DNA from: Mesostigma viride | Lineage: Eukaryota; Streptophyta; Mesostigmatophyceae; Mesostigmatales; Mesostigmataceae | DNA length: 64,000 bases | Direction of reading: 5' to 3' | Assembly (NCBI GenBank): GCA_009746045.1 | Contig: RPFO01000002.1 | Coordinates: forward strand, 1,187,740-1,251,739 | Part shown: positions 42,502 through 53,158 of the stretch, in pieces | How the letters are laid out: every line of letters starts with the position of its first letter | How positions within the stretch are numbered: the stretch's first letter is position 1 | Translations under genes and position numbers: made by a program | Notes under the pieces: generated by a model | Told to the model about the DNA's origin: nothing | What the model saw: the letters and a program-made list of their open reading frames with translations, nothing else | Databases searched by the model: none

Positions 42502-43197
42502 AGTTAAGTTTCTTCGCACACGCAATGTGAAGGATATGGTTGCAATGCAGCAATGTGTGAATATGGTTGGAAACGGAGCTTTGTTAAATCGGATAATGTT
42601 TACAGCGCTCACACACTTGAGGCTTGTACACGCGCTTGCCAAGTCAAGGCACAACACGTGAGGCGGGCTCGCAAGAGATGCCCATTTGGCACTGGCCTAT
42701 TGTTTATATACTTGTGCACTGTGCTTGCTAGTCCTGAGCAGCCTAGGAGGCCTGCTCAGTAATAACACCCCCGGTACAGTATTCACTACCTGTACAGCGC
42801 CCAGCTCCTATACAGTAGGTCTGCCATACAGGCACAGTGACCACAGAGCACAGTCCACAGTGACTATTGCATCTGCACCTAGAAGCCCAGGACTAAGCCT
42901 GCGGTACCAACAGACCACAGGTTAAGGTTCCTATTTCCTGCGTACGACGTATTAATCCAATACCGTCGTAGGTACAGCACCTAATTCCTGTCAGCCCAGG
43001 AATTACTGTCGACCCCATATGTCGTCGGCAAATATTCACGTCCGACTTAGAAGAACAGCCGGCTCGCGCTCGCGCGCGACCGGGAAGTCGGAACGCCATA
43101 ACTTTCTTGATACTCGTCGGAATGAACTCGTTCCGGTGCCGCTGGAATCGCAGAGATATGCCGAATCAGGATCACGCCAATGCGCTTGGCGTTAACT
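42502..43197 (-). repeat. 5' LTR of element 2
   Basis: Direct repeat of 35167-35863 with AGTTAA...TTAACT ends. The element reads leftwards from here. The first internal bases on the minus strand (CAAATTACAACCAGTCTC) do not show the common TGG-starting primer site, so the tRNA primer is unresolved. Confidence 0.93.
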
Positions 43198-43864
43198 CAG
43201 GGAACTTCGTTGAGCCAGCAAAATCAGTCACACACTCCTAGTGCACAGAGGGTCTCATAGGATTGTAGTGCAGGGATGAGACAATGGAGGTTCTCGCCAG
43301 CTTATCTACCTGAACATCCTAGCTAGCTCATACCATGCATGCCGTGATCACCCATGGTACCAAATGCGGATACCATCGCTGCCTTGACGGGATTTTGCAA
43401 AGCGTCTGTAGGAGGTTTACGCATTGATCAACCTTTCTACAGCAAGGGTGAGAAAGCCCTTACAGCTTGGGCGCTCAAGACACGACCTGCCCTGTCGAGT
43501 ACTACTATCCCTACCAACGCAGGGATCCTCGATCCCGACCAACGCCAGAAGGGGGGAGGTTAGGCAAGCTGTCGCGCAAGCTCTCTGCCTGTTCTACCCC
43601 TAGGGTGTGTAAGTGGTGTGCTACCACAGCAACATCATCATCATAGTCCCCACTCTGCAACTCCAACTCAGCTTCCCCACTAGGCGCGCTAGTACCACTG
43701 CCGTCCCCTGCATTGCCACATACAGGAGCCGAAGAGGAAGGAGGAGTCACAGTGCTAGAGAGCCTGCTAGTAGGGTCGGAGTACAACTCCAACACTCTAG
43801 ACCAAGCCTCCACATCACGGATGTAGGGCTTCACCCCAAGCCATAATGACCTCAGTGCCCTCAT
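43198..43864 (-). pseudogene. element 3: Copia-like remnant (5' side of the insertion)
   Basis: Next to the CAGGG duplication the minus strand encodes VTDFAGSTKFP, which continues into VLGVIDVNVMG across the target site on the other side of element 2. That fits the protease segment VSDFSG...VMGVDV of element 2. A TAG lies just upstream, so the copy was already decaying. A 118-codon open frame at 43864-43511 (RSLWLGVKPYIRDVEAWSRV) may be its integrase-protease linker. Confidence 0.7.
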
Positions 43865-43976
43865 AGTCCGCCACGCATTTACGCATACTAAGCAGCATTA
43901 CAAGAAATGACCTTGGCTGGACCAAGCCACCTGACACGCTTACCCAGGGCACCTTCCTATTATTGTTCTTCTTCTG

Positions 43977-43996
43977 TTTTTTTTTTTTTTTTTTTT
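43977..43996. repeat. poly-T run
   Basis: A run of about 20 T directly after a TTCTTCTTCTG stretch. No associated gene is seen. Confidence 0.85.
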
Positions 43997-44214
43997 CTTT
44001 TTGGAGATAGCCGCATCACCAGCCGGCTTCCTGTTTTCTTTGGGCATCCGTCGAACCTAGCTGCCCATTCTCATTATCATCGTATGTCAGCTTCTTCACG
44101 ATCTTATCGATAGCCATGCTTGCATGGAGTGAACATTTGTAAAATTCAAGTTAGGAATGATAATGCTCGAACGCGGTAAAGTTGCTTGCTTGAGAGCACA
44201 GGATATGGTTGGCA

Positions 44215-44664
44215 ATTATTTGCTTGCTTATTAGAAATAGGTCAGTCACCCTTAATTATCAACGTTCCTCTCACTGGCCACGCCGCCAGTGACCGTTGGG
44301 TGCAGACCGTTGGCCCGAGGCCGCACGATGACAGGTAGCAGTCTAGTCACAGCATCGTGTGATCACAGATCAATCCACTCTGCAGTACGTTCCCTATCTA
44401 GTAGGATACATACTCTAGTACTGTCCAATGGTAGGACACTACGTATACTGGGTACTGACATCTGTCACGTACCCCAGTACCCAAATTAAGTACCAACGTA
44501 CCTATCTAGGGAAACATATGTGACTCGACTATCAGTCCTATCTGCATAGCCCCCGTGGTATTTATATTCACACACCAACGTAGGTTTACAAGGCTTATTC
44601 ATACGTTGTATTCACTGTCAATGCCTTTGAGACTTTAGTCTGCAGCAAAGCATGGAGACTAACT
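44215..44664 (+). repeat. dispersed ~450-bp repeat (copy 2)
   Basis: Same sequence family and orientation as 5876-6290. The shared right end is GCAAAGCATGGAGACTAACT. Small indels separate the copies. Confidence 0.75.
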
Positions 44665-46190
44665 AAGCCTACAGTTTGGCTCAATGCCGCGTTAAGTTAC
44701 GATGGCACCCAGGCTTAAGTTACGGTCGCCGCCCACACTTCGGCGTCGCGGGAACGTTACTTAACGCGGGAATGACTGTATTCGGACCGAATATTGGGGT
44801 ATCGGGCGCGCCGCGCGCCTGGGCCGGCCGGCCGACCCATGCGTGACGCGCGAATTTGGCAGGGCAGGCCTACACAAGCAGTTGCCACGTGTCGGCATGC
44901 ACATACCCTATGTACACGCCCACAAGCCAGGCCAGCCGCGTTGCGTGCGTTTATTACCGCAATTTTTGCCAACTTCGAGCGTGGTGACGGGGCAGCCGCG
45001 CCAAGTGTCTGGCAGCTCAGTGCGTTTCAAAATTTCTCTTGCATGACAGGCGATAGGTCATGGATGCCTAGAGTCACGCATTATTGAGGTTAGGAAATCC
45101 TTTTGCAAGACCACCCTCAGTGCGGGCTGCGGCTGCAATACCTGTATAAACGGTCGGGACAGCGTCGAATTCTTGATCATTAGTATCTGAATGAATTCGG
45201 TTTGCTCATAATAAAGGGTATTTTCTATGGATAGGTACTTCTCTGGGTAGATTTTCTCGTAGGAGTCCTTACCGCAACAATGGGAAAGCATGCAGAGGGC
45301 TAGAAATGGCAAGGTTAAGGCCGTTGCAATATGTTTCTGGATCATCCAATTAACTCGTCCAGCTCCGCCGATGAAGTGCGTGCTGCGTCTGGCGCACACT
45401 AGGAAGATCCGGCCTGGTGCATGGTACGTCAAAAGGCTGGACAAGATTTTCAAGCAGAAGTACCTCCCATGACTGGGTGCAATTACTGCATTTGAAAGTT
45501 CTGCACGAGTTTGGTTTCCGTATATTGAGGGGCCACGTCGACGGTGAGAAGTGGGCCAAAGACGCTCGAGCGTGCGAAAAGGTTCCCCAAGGAGGCAAGG
45601 CTGGCTGCATGCAGGCACTTTTTTAGGGGAAGACAACAGGCAGAGGATGCGTCTCGAGTGAGCTAGCTCCACGCAGGAAAGCTGGATGATCCCAATGAGC
45701 GGGACGATGGTGATGTGCCCGGCGGCGTGTCGGCAAACGTGGACGTCGTCAACCCTGACGACGAGGTTAACTTCTATAATGTATAGCATGCGTAGCATTT
45801 GGATTTCTTGCTGATATTAGTTTTGGAATTCAAATGGTAATGGCAGCCTTCGTGGTGCTACAGTCTAGAATGCTTCCCGGCCTTGGGCCTAGCTGCGCGC
45901 GCAAGCTCTTGCTTGCTTGTGAACCATTCAATCAATTATGCCAGTGCATGCATAACCCTTATGTATTGCTTGGGAATGCCTTCAGGTGATTGTGCATGAG
46001 GTTAGTTGTCACTATCTAAGTTGATGTTTAGTTATATACACAAGACTTATGGCTGGCCACTTCCTTAACATTACGTGAGGTGAGTGACTAGCGTTATTGC
46101 ATGATTTGTTGGTGCATGAGAACAATGCCATTAGTTAGCAAAAGGCATGGAAATGATTGGGACCGAGAATGATTGAAACCGAGGCGATGG
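44665..46190. other. intergenic region, no convincing gene
   Basis: Holds a GC-rich patch (CGGGCGCGCCGCGCGCCTGG at about 44803) and a 246-codon open frame on the minus strand (45798-45058) without recognisable motifs or codon bias. A gene is possible but unsupported. Confidence 0.4.
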
Positions 46191-46194
46191 TGAT

Positions 46195-47060
46195 TGGGGC
46201 CTCCAGTAAACCTGCTCGACGGGACGGAGGTCCCGTTCCGCGACCGCTTCAAGCTGTTGGGGAGCTGGCTTCCTGACACCGCCGACGATGTGGACACCCG
46301 CATCGGCCTTGCCTGGGCCAAGCTCCGTTCGCTCACACCCTACTGGCGCTCGAAGGGCCTGGGCGGGCACCGCAAGCGCATGCTCTTCAAGGTCCTCGTC
46401 CTCACGGTGCTCACGTATGGCGCCGAGGCGTGGACCCTCCCACCCAAGCTGGCAGCTCGGCTAGACGGCACGGTTTACCGGATGCTCCGCCAGGTCCTTA
46501 ACGTAGGTTTTTCCGAGCGTCCGTCATCAGAATCTTTGTATCATGGCATGCCTCGTGTTTCGGACGAGATTAGGCAGCGTAGGATAGCATTTGTAGGACA
46601 CCTTGCCCGCACCAGCCAGGTCGACACCACCCTCGGTCTGGCCGGCCCCCAGCGGCTTGGCCAGCCAGGGCGGCACATTCTGACCTGGCCTGGCCCAGAG
46701 GACATTCCCAAACGGGTAGGGAAACCTGTCACGAACTACGTTCAGATGTTGCTGGACGACCTAGTGGTCCCAGCCCAGTTTGAGCACCGCATCCACTCTC
46801 TCTCCCGTCTTTGGACTGTCATGCAGGACAAGACGCGGTGGAAGAAGATTGTCAAGGCGCACACGCCCGACCCTGTGGGCAAGCCACCTCCCCCAAGCGG
46901 AGGCGGCGTTTTGATGAGTAGTGTAGTTAGGTTTTTCTAGATAGCTTAGAGTTAGTATAGTTCGATCACGCGGCTTCCTCCACCCCATCCATCATGGAAT
47001 ATGTGCTACATGACCTCCCCACGGCGGCATGTTATAATTTAATTTAATTTAATTTAATGG
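46195..47060 (+). mobile_element. LINE family C, 5'-truncated
   Basis: An ORF of about 240 codons encodes the region after the RT fingers and palm of a LINE ORF2: FKLLGSWLPDTADDVDTRIG, LTYGAEAW, YRMLRQVLNVG, RRIAFVGHLARTSQ, TRWKKIVKAH. It then stops at 46940, followed by a 3' UTR and an (AATTT)n tail at about 47033-47056. The upstream RT is missing. Confidence 0.85.
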
Positions 47061-47084
47061 AAATGATGTGGATGCAATCCTAGC

Positions 47085-47345
47085 ATCATTAATTAATTAA
47101 TTATCAACATCACTCCGTTGGGAGTCAATGTAGCACATATCCCTGAGAAGGGGCATATGGCTTTAAATACATCCTAGGCTACTTCATGCAAGGGTGGGAA
47201 TGTAAGCAACACTTGCTCTAGGTGCCGCAAGGGCACCGGCACCACCATGCTGTCTCAGGTTCAACCCAGCTAAGGGGATCCTGGCACGGGGGAGGAAGAT
47301 CATCATGGCTATGCAAGGGCTAGGGCATGGCTTCTAGCATCATAA
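47085..47345 (-). mobile_element. LINE family B 3' end fragment (minus)
   Basis: Reverse complement of the family B 3' UTR with TTAATTAATT tail on the left (47091-47102), next to the tail of the family C copy. Confidence 0.85.
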
Positions 47346-47390
47346 TGGGCATTATATAACCACTCAAGCCCCCTAAAAAGCACTAAACAG

Positions 47391-49002
47391 CAGAGTGCAA
47401 TCATACGCCGTATAATACGGTATAATACGGTATAATACGTAATACGCTGGCTTTGAGCGTATGATTTTTCATACGTAATACGTTTTAAAGCGCATAATCA
47501 CGTATTATACCGTATTATACCGTATAATGCCGTGTTTTCCGCGTTTTTTTTACGTTTTGCGCGGCTAGGATGCCAGAACGACAGGGCAACGATTTGAAGC
47601 AACAGATTTCGTATCTCTACTAAGTACTGACCCGTCTGAACTTTCACAATTCGACGCGATCTTATTTTGAAATTGTGGTGCACAGTGCGCGCACCGTGCG
47701 GAGGTGGCCATGGCGACGTGCGTTCCGTTAAAATATGGCTAATCCGGCGGGCGACAGGCGAAAAAATTAAGCCGATGGTTAAAAGTGATGTTCTATTATG
47801 ATGTTTCATAGCAAGATCTGCACTATTTGCAAAGTCGCTGCCTTTGTTGGTACAGATTTGCACGGGGGTCTCATCCAACAATTTGGCCGCGATGAATAAT
47901 CTAGCATGTGTGCCTGCGACGGTAGAACTCGATATTCGTGGGTTATTTTGATGCAGCAAGAGCCGTTTAGTAACGGACACCATGAAAATAACCTAAGCAT
48001 CTTCGATCTGCGGCCATTTCCTGTCATTTCTAAAATGATTTCGTTCAGGCCTGCGCGATCCGCGGTTAATCCATCCATGGCTGGCTGGCTTTTCTTGCGC
48101 GCCTGGGTAGGAAATAATGCCGGCCGTGGTACGTTGATTTGCCGCATGTCACCGCCCAGTCTGTTTGCGCTCTTAATGAACCTGGCATGAAACTTTTTGC
48201 GCCGTTTCTGGGTTTTTCTTGCTATTTTGTTCTCCACTTGTTGCAGTTGTGCTATCAGATTTTCCGCAGCTTTCAATGGTTTTCCTTACGCTGCGTATGC
48301 CATGCTTCCTAAAGCTACCCAGAATTGATCGGGCAGTTATCTGGCTTTGCTACGCTTCCTGTATGGAGGTTTTCACACGGTAGGCATTCTATATTGCGTA
48401 GTCAAGGACCCTAGCTGCCTGGGAGCGGCATCACCGTTGCAAGGAGCTGGCGAGCTCATAGACGCCTGTCATGCTCTTCAGCCTGCTGGAAAACAAGGTT
48501 GTTGTATGGAAGGTGAGAATATGTGAGTTACTTATTATCACATCCCCACCTGTTTAGCCATGTTTAACATGTTGGCCCCTTGCTGGCCCACTGCACGGTC
48601 CCCTAGTTATTGCTGGCCTTTTTACCATATATAATTACTTGCATCAAAGTGAAGGCACCCAAGTAAACATAACCAATATAAAGCCACATATATACAGTTA
48701 TACACATACACACAATTATGCATGCGCACGTTTACATTCTCAGTATTACATGCAATATATCGATCGTGTCCACAATATTCACCGTATAGAGTATAGCCGA
48801 GGGTAGGGCAACCTTGGATTATGTCCAAAACAGTGTTAAAAACATGTGGATTGATGGTGGGTGTCTTAAAATGTGTAAAATCAGAGTATTCTGAGTGTGT
48901 CCGTACGAAAACGTATAATACCGTATTATACCGTATTATACCGTATTATACATTATACTCCACCGTGACCGTATAACGCGTATAACGTACGATTGCACTC
49001 TG
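47391..49002. mobile_element. hAT-type DNA element, 1.6 kb, with 8-bp TSD
   Basis: Ends CAGAGTGCAATCATACG and the complement CGTACGATTGCACTCTG are inverted (one mismatch in 17). Exact 8-bp duplications CTAAACAG flank them (47383-47390 and 49003-49010). CAGAG ends plus 8-bp duplications are typical of hAT elements. Both subterminal regions contain TATAATACGG repeats. Internal minus-strand frames (48276-47498) are short and broken, so it is probably non-autonomous. Confidence 0.9.
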
Positions 49003-49117
49003 CTAAACAGGGGTACCAAATATATAATATCGAATACTTACCGGATACTTACCGAATTGTTTGCAATAGGCCCTTGAAAACCCCACCGGATACCGGATAC
49101 CGAATAACGAATATTTA

Positions 49118-49150
49118 CATACTGGGGATATGTGCTACATATACTCCCAA
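49118..49150 (+). mobile_element. LINE family B terminal scrap
   Basis: GGGATATGTGCTACATATAC then TCCCAAC matches the last bases of the family B 3' UTR and directly abuts the ORF1 copy that follows, suggesting insertion into, or head-to-tail with, an older copy. Confidence 0.7.
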
Positions 49151-50452
49151 CTACCTCAAGGCAGTGGTGACACTAGTCGCGCACTGGTGGCCGCCCAGCA
49201 CCCTCCCGGGCTTCCTGCCTCGCCATCGGCCTCGCCAGACCCTAAACGCAGCCGCTCATCCTTTCCACGCGAACCGCGTTTCAAGTACCACTCCTTCCAT
49301 GCCGATGATCACGACTGGTTCAACAACATTTCTCCGGTCGCTGCTATGCACTGCATTTTCTTCGGGGACTACGCCTCGCTTCTTGAGCTGTGCCTCTACT
49401 TTCACAGCATCCGTCGCCTACTGGAATTTGACGGCCGTAATTTTACACAGAGCCGCGAACTGATGCTGACGGGCTTGTACCCCCGGCCCGAGCTTCAGCA
49501 CATGATTCTTTGTTCCCTGCTGACGAAGTCTGACGGCGAGATCTTGGCCCCCACCATCTCCGCAGCCACATACCGCTCCATCCTCACGGAAGCCTTTCAG
49601 CAGCACGTGACCCCCCTTGCCGCAGATGTGGCGGCAATGGGCGGCACGCTGGCTACTGAGCTCCCTCACATTTCCACCACCGTCACCTCCACCTCCACCC
49701 TCCTCGCCTCCACCTCCACTGCCACCTCCACCTCCACCGCCGACATCAAAGCCCAGCTCCTCGACATCGACCAGCGTCTTAAGAACAATGCCATCGCTAT
49801 CGAGGTCCTGCAGAACACCGCAGGCCTCACCGCCCAGGCAGTGAAGGACATTGCCGCCAAGCCAGCCCCGGCTGGCCTGACCGGCGATGCTCCTCCCATC
49901 ACCACCTGGGCGGACATGCTTAAGCAACACACCACCTCCACCACCTCCGCCGTCGCAGCCCAGCTCCAGCGGCAGACGCTTGACCTCCGCGAGGAGGCCG
50001 AGCTCGCCAAGCGCAGCCTCAACGTCATTGTCAAGAATCTCAAGATGGAGGAAGGTGAGAATTCCGAGAAGCTTGCGCGTGCTTTTGAGAGAGAAATCCT
50101 TGATCGCATGGGCCTTACTGGTGAGATCGAGCTGGCCGCCCACCGCCTTCCCCGCGCGCGGGGTAAGGCCGGGCCGCCCCCGCTCCTTCTCACCTTTAAG
50201 ACCCCGGCGGACAAGATTTCTTTTCTCAGACGCCGCAAGCGGCTCGAGAAGACTCTCTTCACCCTTGACGACGACTTGACCCTGGCACAGCAACAACGGC
50301 GACGGGAGCTATGGCCGACCTACCTCCAGCTCCGGCAGACCAAGGCGGGCCAGCCGGTGTACTGGAAGGGGGCGGCCATCTACGTCGGCCACAAGCCCTG
50401 GCAAGCGACCCCCTCGACCACCGCGGCCCCAGCAACTCCAGCCCCAGCCTAG
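49151..50452 (+). CDS. LINE ORF1-like protein (ORF1-only element)
   Basis: The frame is open from 49130, where the ATG belongs to the flanking LINE scrap, to the stop at 50452, about 430 codons. The N-terminal part has a SFHADDHDWF...AAMHCIFFGDYASLLELC domain. The middle is Thr/Ser-rich with a helical region (LDIDQRLKNNAIAIEVLQNT). The C-terminal part resembles the RNA-binding and C-terminal domains of L1-type ORF1p (RSLNVIVKNLKMEEGENSEK, AHRLPR, PLLLTFKTPADKISFLRRRK, LAQQQRRRELWPTYLQLRQ). The ORF is followed directly by the 3' UTR; no ORF2 (endonuclease/RT) is present. It would bind LINE RNA and depend on RT from elsewhere (inference). Confidence 0.75.
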   Translation, partial: LPQGSGDTSRALVAAQHPPGLPASPSASPDPKRSRSSFPREPRFKYHSFHADDHDWFNNISPVAAMHCIFFGDYASLLELCLYFHSIRRLLEFDGRNFTQSRELMLTGLYPRPELQHMILCSLLTKSDGEILAPTISAATYRSILTEAFQQHVTPLAADVAAMGGTLATELPHISTTVTSTSTLLASTSTATSTSTADIKAQLLDIDQRLKNNAIAIEVLQNTAGLTAQAVKDIAAKPAPAGLTGDAPPITTWADMLKQHTTSTTSAVAAQLQRQTLDLREEAELAKRSLNVIVKNLKMEEGENSEKLARAFEREILDRMGLTGEIELAAHRLPRARGKAGPPPLLLTFKTPADKISFLRRRKRLEKTLFTLDDDLTLAQQQRRRELWPTYLQLRQTKAGQPVYWKGAAIYVGHKPWQATPSTTAAPATPAPA

Positions 50453-51020
50453 GGGAATACAGCAGTAGTGTAGAATAGCTAGACAGTGGCCTTGTACATG
50501 CCCGCCTACTACAGGCACTATACCAGCTGAGGCCTAGCCTTTTAGTCATGTACATGTGTGCCCATGATGTGCCACACGGCTCCAGACGATGCCTAGCCTT
50601 ATTTAGTAATGTTGTGCCTATGCAGGGAGTCACTCTCTGCTGAGAAGCCATGCCATAGCTCTTGTATAGCCGTGATGATCTTCCCCCTCACAGGCATGCT
50701 CCCCCCTTACCCGGGCATAGCGTGATAGACCATGAGGGTGCGGGTGCCCTGGTGCACCTAGAGCAAGTGTTGTTTACATTCCCACCCTTGCAGGAAGTAG
50801 CTTAGAATGTATTATAGGCTCATATGCCCCTTCTCAGGGCTATGTGCTACATATACTCCCAACGGAGTTATGTTCCTAATTAATTAATTAATTAATTGGT
50901 TAATTAATTAATTAATTAATACTCCCAACGGAGTTATGTTCCTAATTAATTAATTAATTAATTAATTAATTAATTAATTAATTAATTAATTAATTAATTA
51001 ATTAATTAATTAATTAATTA
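50453..51020 (+). mobile_element. LINE family B 3' UTR and (TTAA)n tail
   Basis: Complete family B 3' UTR, ending CCCAACGGAGTTATGTTCCT followed by TTAA repeats. The last 27 bp of the UTR then recur at about 50921-50946 before a longer (TTAA)n run to 51020, where an inverted copy begins. Confidence 0.88.
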
Positions 51021-52740
51021 ATATAGCTACGGCATGGCATCTCAGAAGAGAGTAGCTCTCAGTTAGCTGCATGGGCAAAGCCTGGCCTACTACTTAAACG
51101 CTATAATGCATCATCGATCGGGTATGAGCCCATCACTGTAGGCATTTAATTACATGGCCACGCACTAAGCCTTACTATTCTACACTACTGCGCTATAGGC
51201 TGGGGTTCCTGGGGCGGCGGGGGTCGCCTGTCAGGGCTTCTTGTGGTCGTCTCAGTCGACGTAGATGACCGCCCCCCTCCAGTATACCGGCTTCTTCCCT
51301 GCTGTCTGCCGGTGCTGCATGGAGGTCAAGGTCGGCCATAGCTCCCGTCGTCGTTGTCAGTGCTGCGCCAGGGTCGAGCCGTCGTCCAGCGTGTACACAG
51401 GATCGTGGTCCCCAAGAGCCACTACTCAAGTGCGACGCTTGAGGAACAGCAGCTTGTCCGCCATGTACTCAAAGGTGATCAGCAGCGGCCGGGGCCGGCG
51501 GTCCCTGAGCCTTATCCCGCGAGCGCCGAGCGGGGAAGGTGCCGATAGCCTCCATGGCCACATTGCTTGAGCTCGCCTTTGAGGGCCATTCGGGCAAGGA
51601 TTTTAATGTCCTCAAACGCCTTGGCAAGCTTTTCGGAGTTCTCACCTGGCAGCAGGTCGAAGTGCTTGACGATGACGTTACGCGGCTGCGATTGTCGAGC
51701 TCGGCCTCCTCGCGGAGCCGGTCAAGCGTCTGTTGCTTGCATGCATAGCTGTGTGGCGTTGGCGGAGGTGGTGGTAGTGGTGTTGTCCATCAGCATGGCT
51801 GCCCAGGTCTGGGTGGGAGGTGCCTCGCCGGCAAAATGGGCCTGCGCGCATGCATGGGCTGGCCTGGCGGCAAGGTCCTAAGGTGAAGTTCACCGCCTGG
51901 GCACTGCAGTGAGGCCTGCATGCGGTGTTTTGCAGGGACTCAACGGCGATGGCGTTGTCCTTGAGGCGCTTGTCGATGTCGAGGAGCTGGGCAATGATGG
52001 CGTTGGTGTACGTTGCGGTCACTGGTGGCGGTGGAGGCGAGGAGCTTGGAGGCGGCAATGGTGGTTGAGGACTGAGGAGGGGAAGCTGGGCAGTCAGCGT
52101 GCCTCAGCTAATGGCCGCCACATCTGCGGCGAGGGGAGTCACATGCTGCTCGAAGGCCTCCTTGAGGATGGAGCGAAAGGTGATTTCGGAGATGATGGCA
52201 GTAGGGTGAGGGGCCACTTGAGATCTTAGTGACTTGTAAATCGCCCGAAGAGGGAGCTCAGCCCTGGATCGAGACTGGAGCTGATGGCGGGGGAGAGAGA
52301 AGCGGGGCAGGTCAGATCGACTGGGGAGCCACGCACCGGCCTGGCGGCTGCTTGGCGCAATGAGCTAGGCGACTTCTGGCGTAAAGGTGCTGGCACAAGG
52401 CATGAGAAGCGAGGCGTGCGTCCCGTGAAACAGGGTGTACATGAAGTGGCCTGGGTCGCCGGCTTGACCTTGGTGCCACCAAGTGGCTGAGGTAGTGAGG
52501 TAACGTCATTAAGCTAGGCGACTTCATTCCAGCTCGGCTCGGCAGGGGGCGGTTCCTCATGCAGGGTGACTGCGCCATGGGCTCAGCCGCTCAGGCGATG
52601 TCGATAGTGGCGAGGCGAGCCCGGGGGGAGCCGAGGCGACCACTAATGCTTGATTAGTGGCACCGCTGCCTTCCGGGCCGGAGGGTGAAGCTGCAGCCGG
52701 AGCTGCAGACGTGTTTTCAGGGCTCGGCGCAGCCGCCATG
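51021..52740 (-). pseudogene. degenerate LINE ORF1 copy, inverted to its neighbour
   Basis: Minus-strand pieces match the 49.1-50.45 kb ORF1 from the C-terminal end at about 51200 (complement of CCGGTATACTGG...GTCTACGTCG) back to an Ala/Pro/Ser-rich N-terminal region at about 52730. Many frameshifts and stops are present. It shares the (TTAA)n tract with the plus-strand copy, tail to tail. Confidence 0.75.
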
Positions 52741-52984
52741 CAGGCTGCGTTGCGTAGAGGAGCGTTTGCTCGTCATATAATATTGCGTTATAGCGTTGGG
52801 AAAATATATCAGCGTGTGCGTTAAATAGAGAGACGAAGCGATTGTGATAGTTGCGGCAAAATTTGGAGCCCAAACGTGAAAGTTATGGGCGCCGCTGTCT
52901 GACAGGCTGTCTCTTGGCTATCTCTTGGCTCATGGCTAAGTCTATTTTTTTACTGAAGATAGCGGACGTCTCCCCACGTAGCCT

Positions 52985-53158
52985 TCCCTCATGCACCACA
53001 GGCATGCCACAGGGTGCTCAATCGGACGGCTGCCTAGCTAAACGATCCGGGGCATCGGGCCTGTGGGTGGCAATATGTCCTGTGTGAGCATTGCCGGCAT
53101 GCCCGCATGTTCAAGGAGCAGCTAGTCGAGGACACGAGGGGCTCAGGCCTCTCCATGA
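52985..53158 (+). mobile_element. LINE family A ORF2 scrap
   Basis: Contains HMFKEQLVEDTRGSGLSMI-type coding (ATGTTCAAGGAGCAGCTAGT) similar to FKEQL...GGLGLSVI at about 28.09 kb. It is cut off by the TTAA tail of the next element. Confidence 0.65.

Larger units (their letters stand above)
35167..43197 (-). mobile_element. element 2: young Copia-like LTR retrotransposon, 8.0 kb
   Basis: Direct repeats of 697 bp (35167-35863) and 696 bp (42502-43197) differ at only about three positions by eye. The 5-bp duplication CAGGG flanks the element, and an internal purine tract precedes the 3' LTR. On the minus strand the order is: upstream ORF region, gag capsid, gag zinc knuckle, integrase, protease, RT, RNase H. 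LTR ends are AGTTAA...TTAACT, not TG...CA. The coding part is long and almost uninterrupted, so the insertion is recent and may have been active. Confidence 0.93.

Noticed and set aside
45058-45798. 246-codon minus-strand ORF as a gene
   Set aside because: No motif, no splice signals and no repeat support; the composition is not distinct from its surroundings. Left as unassigned sequence.
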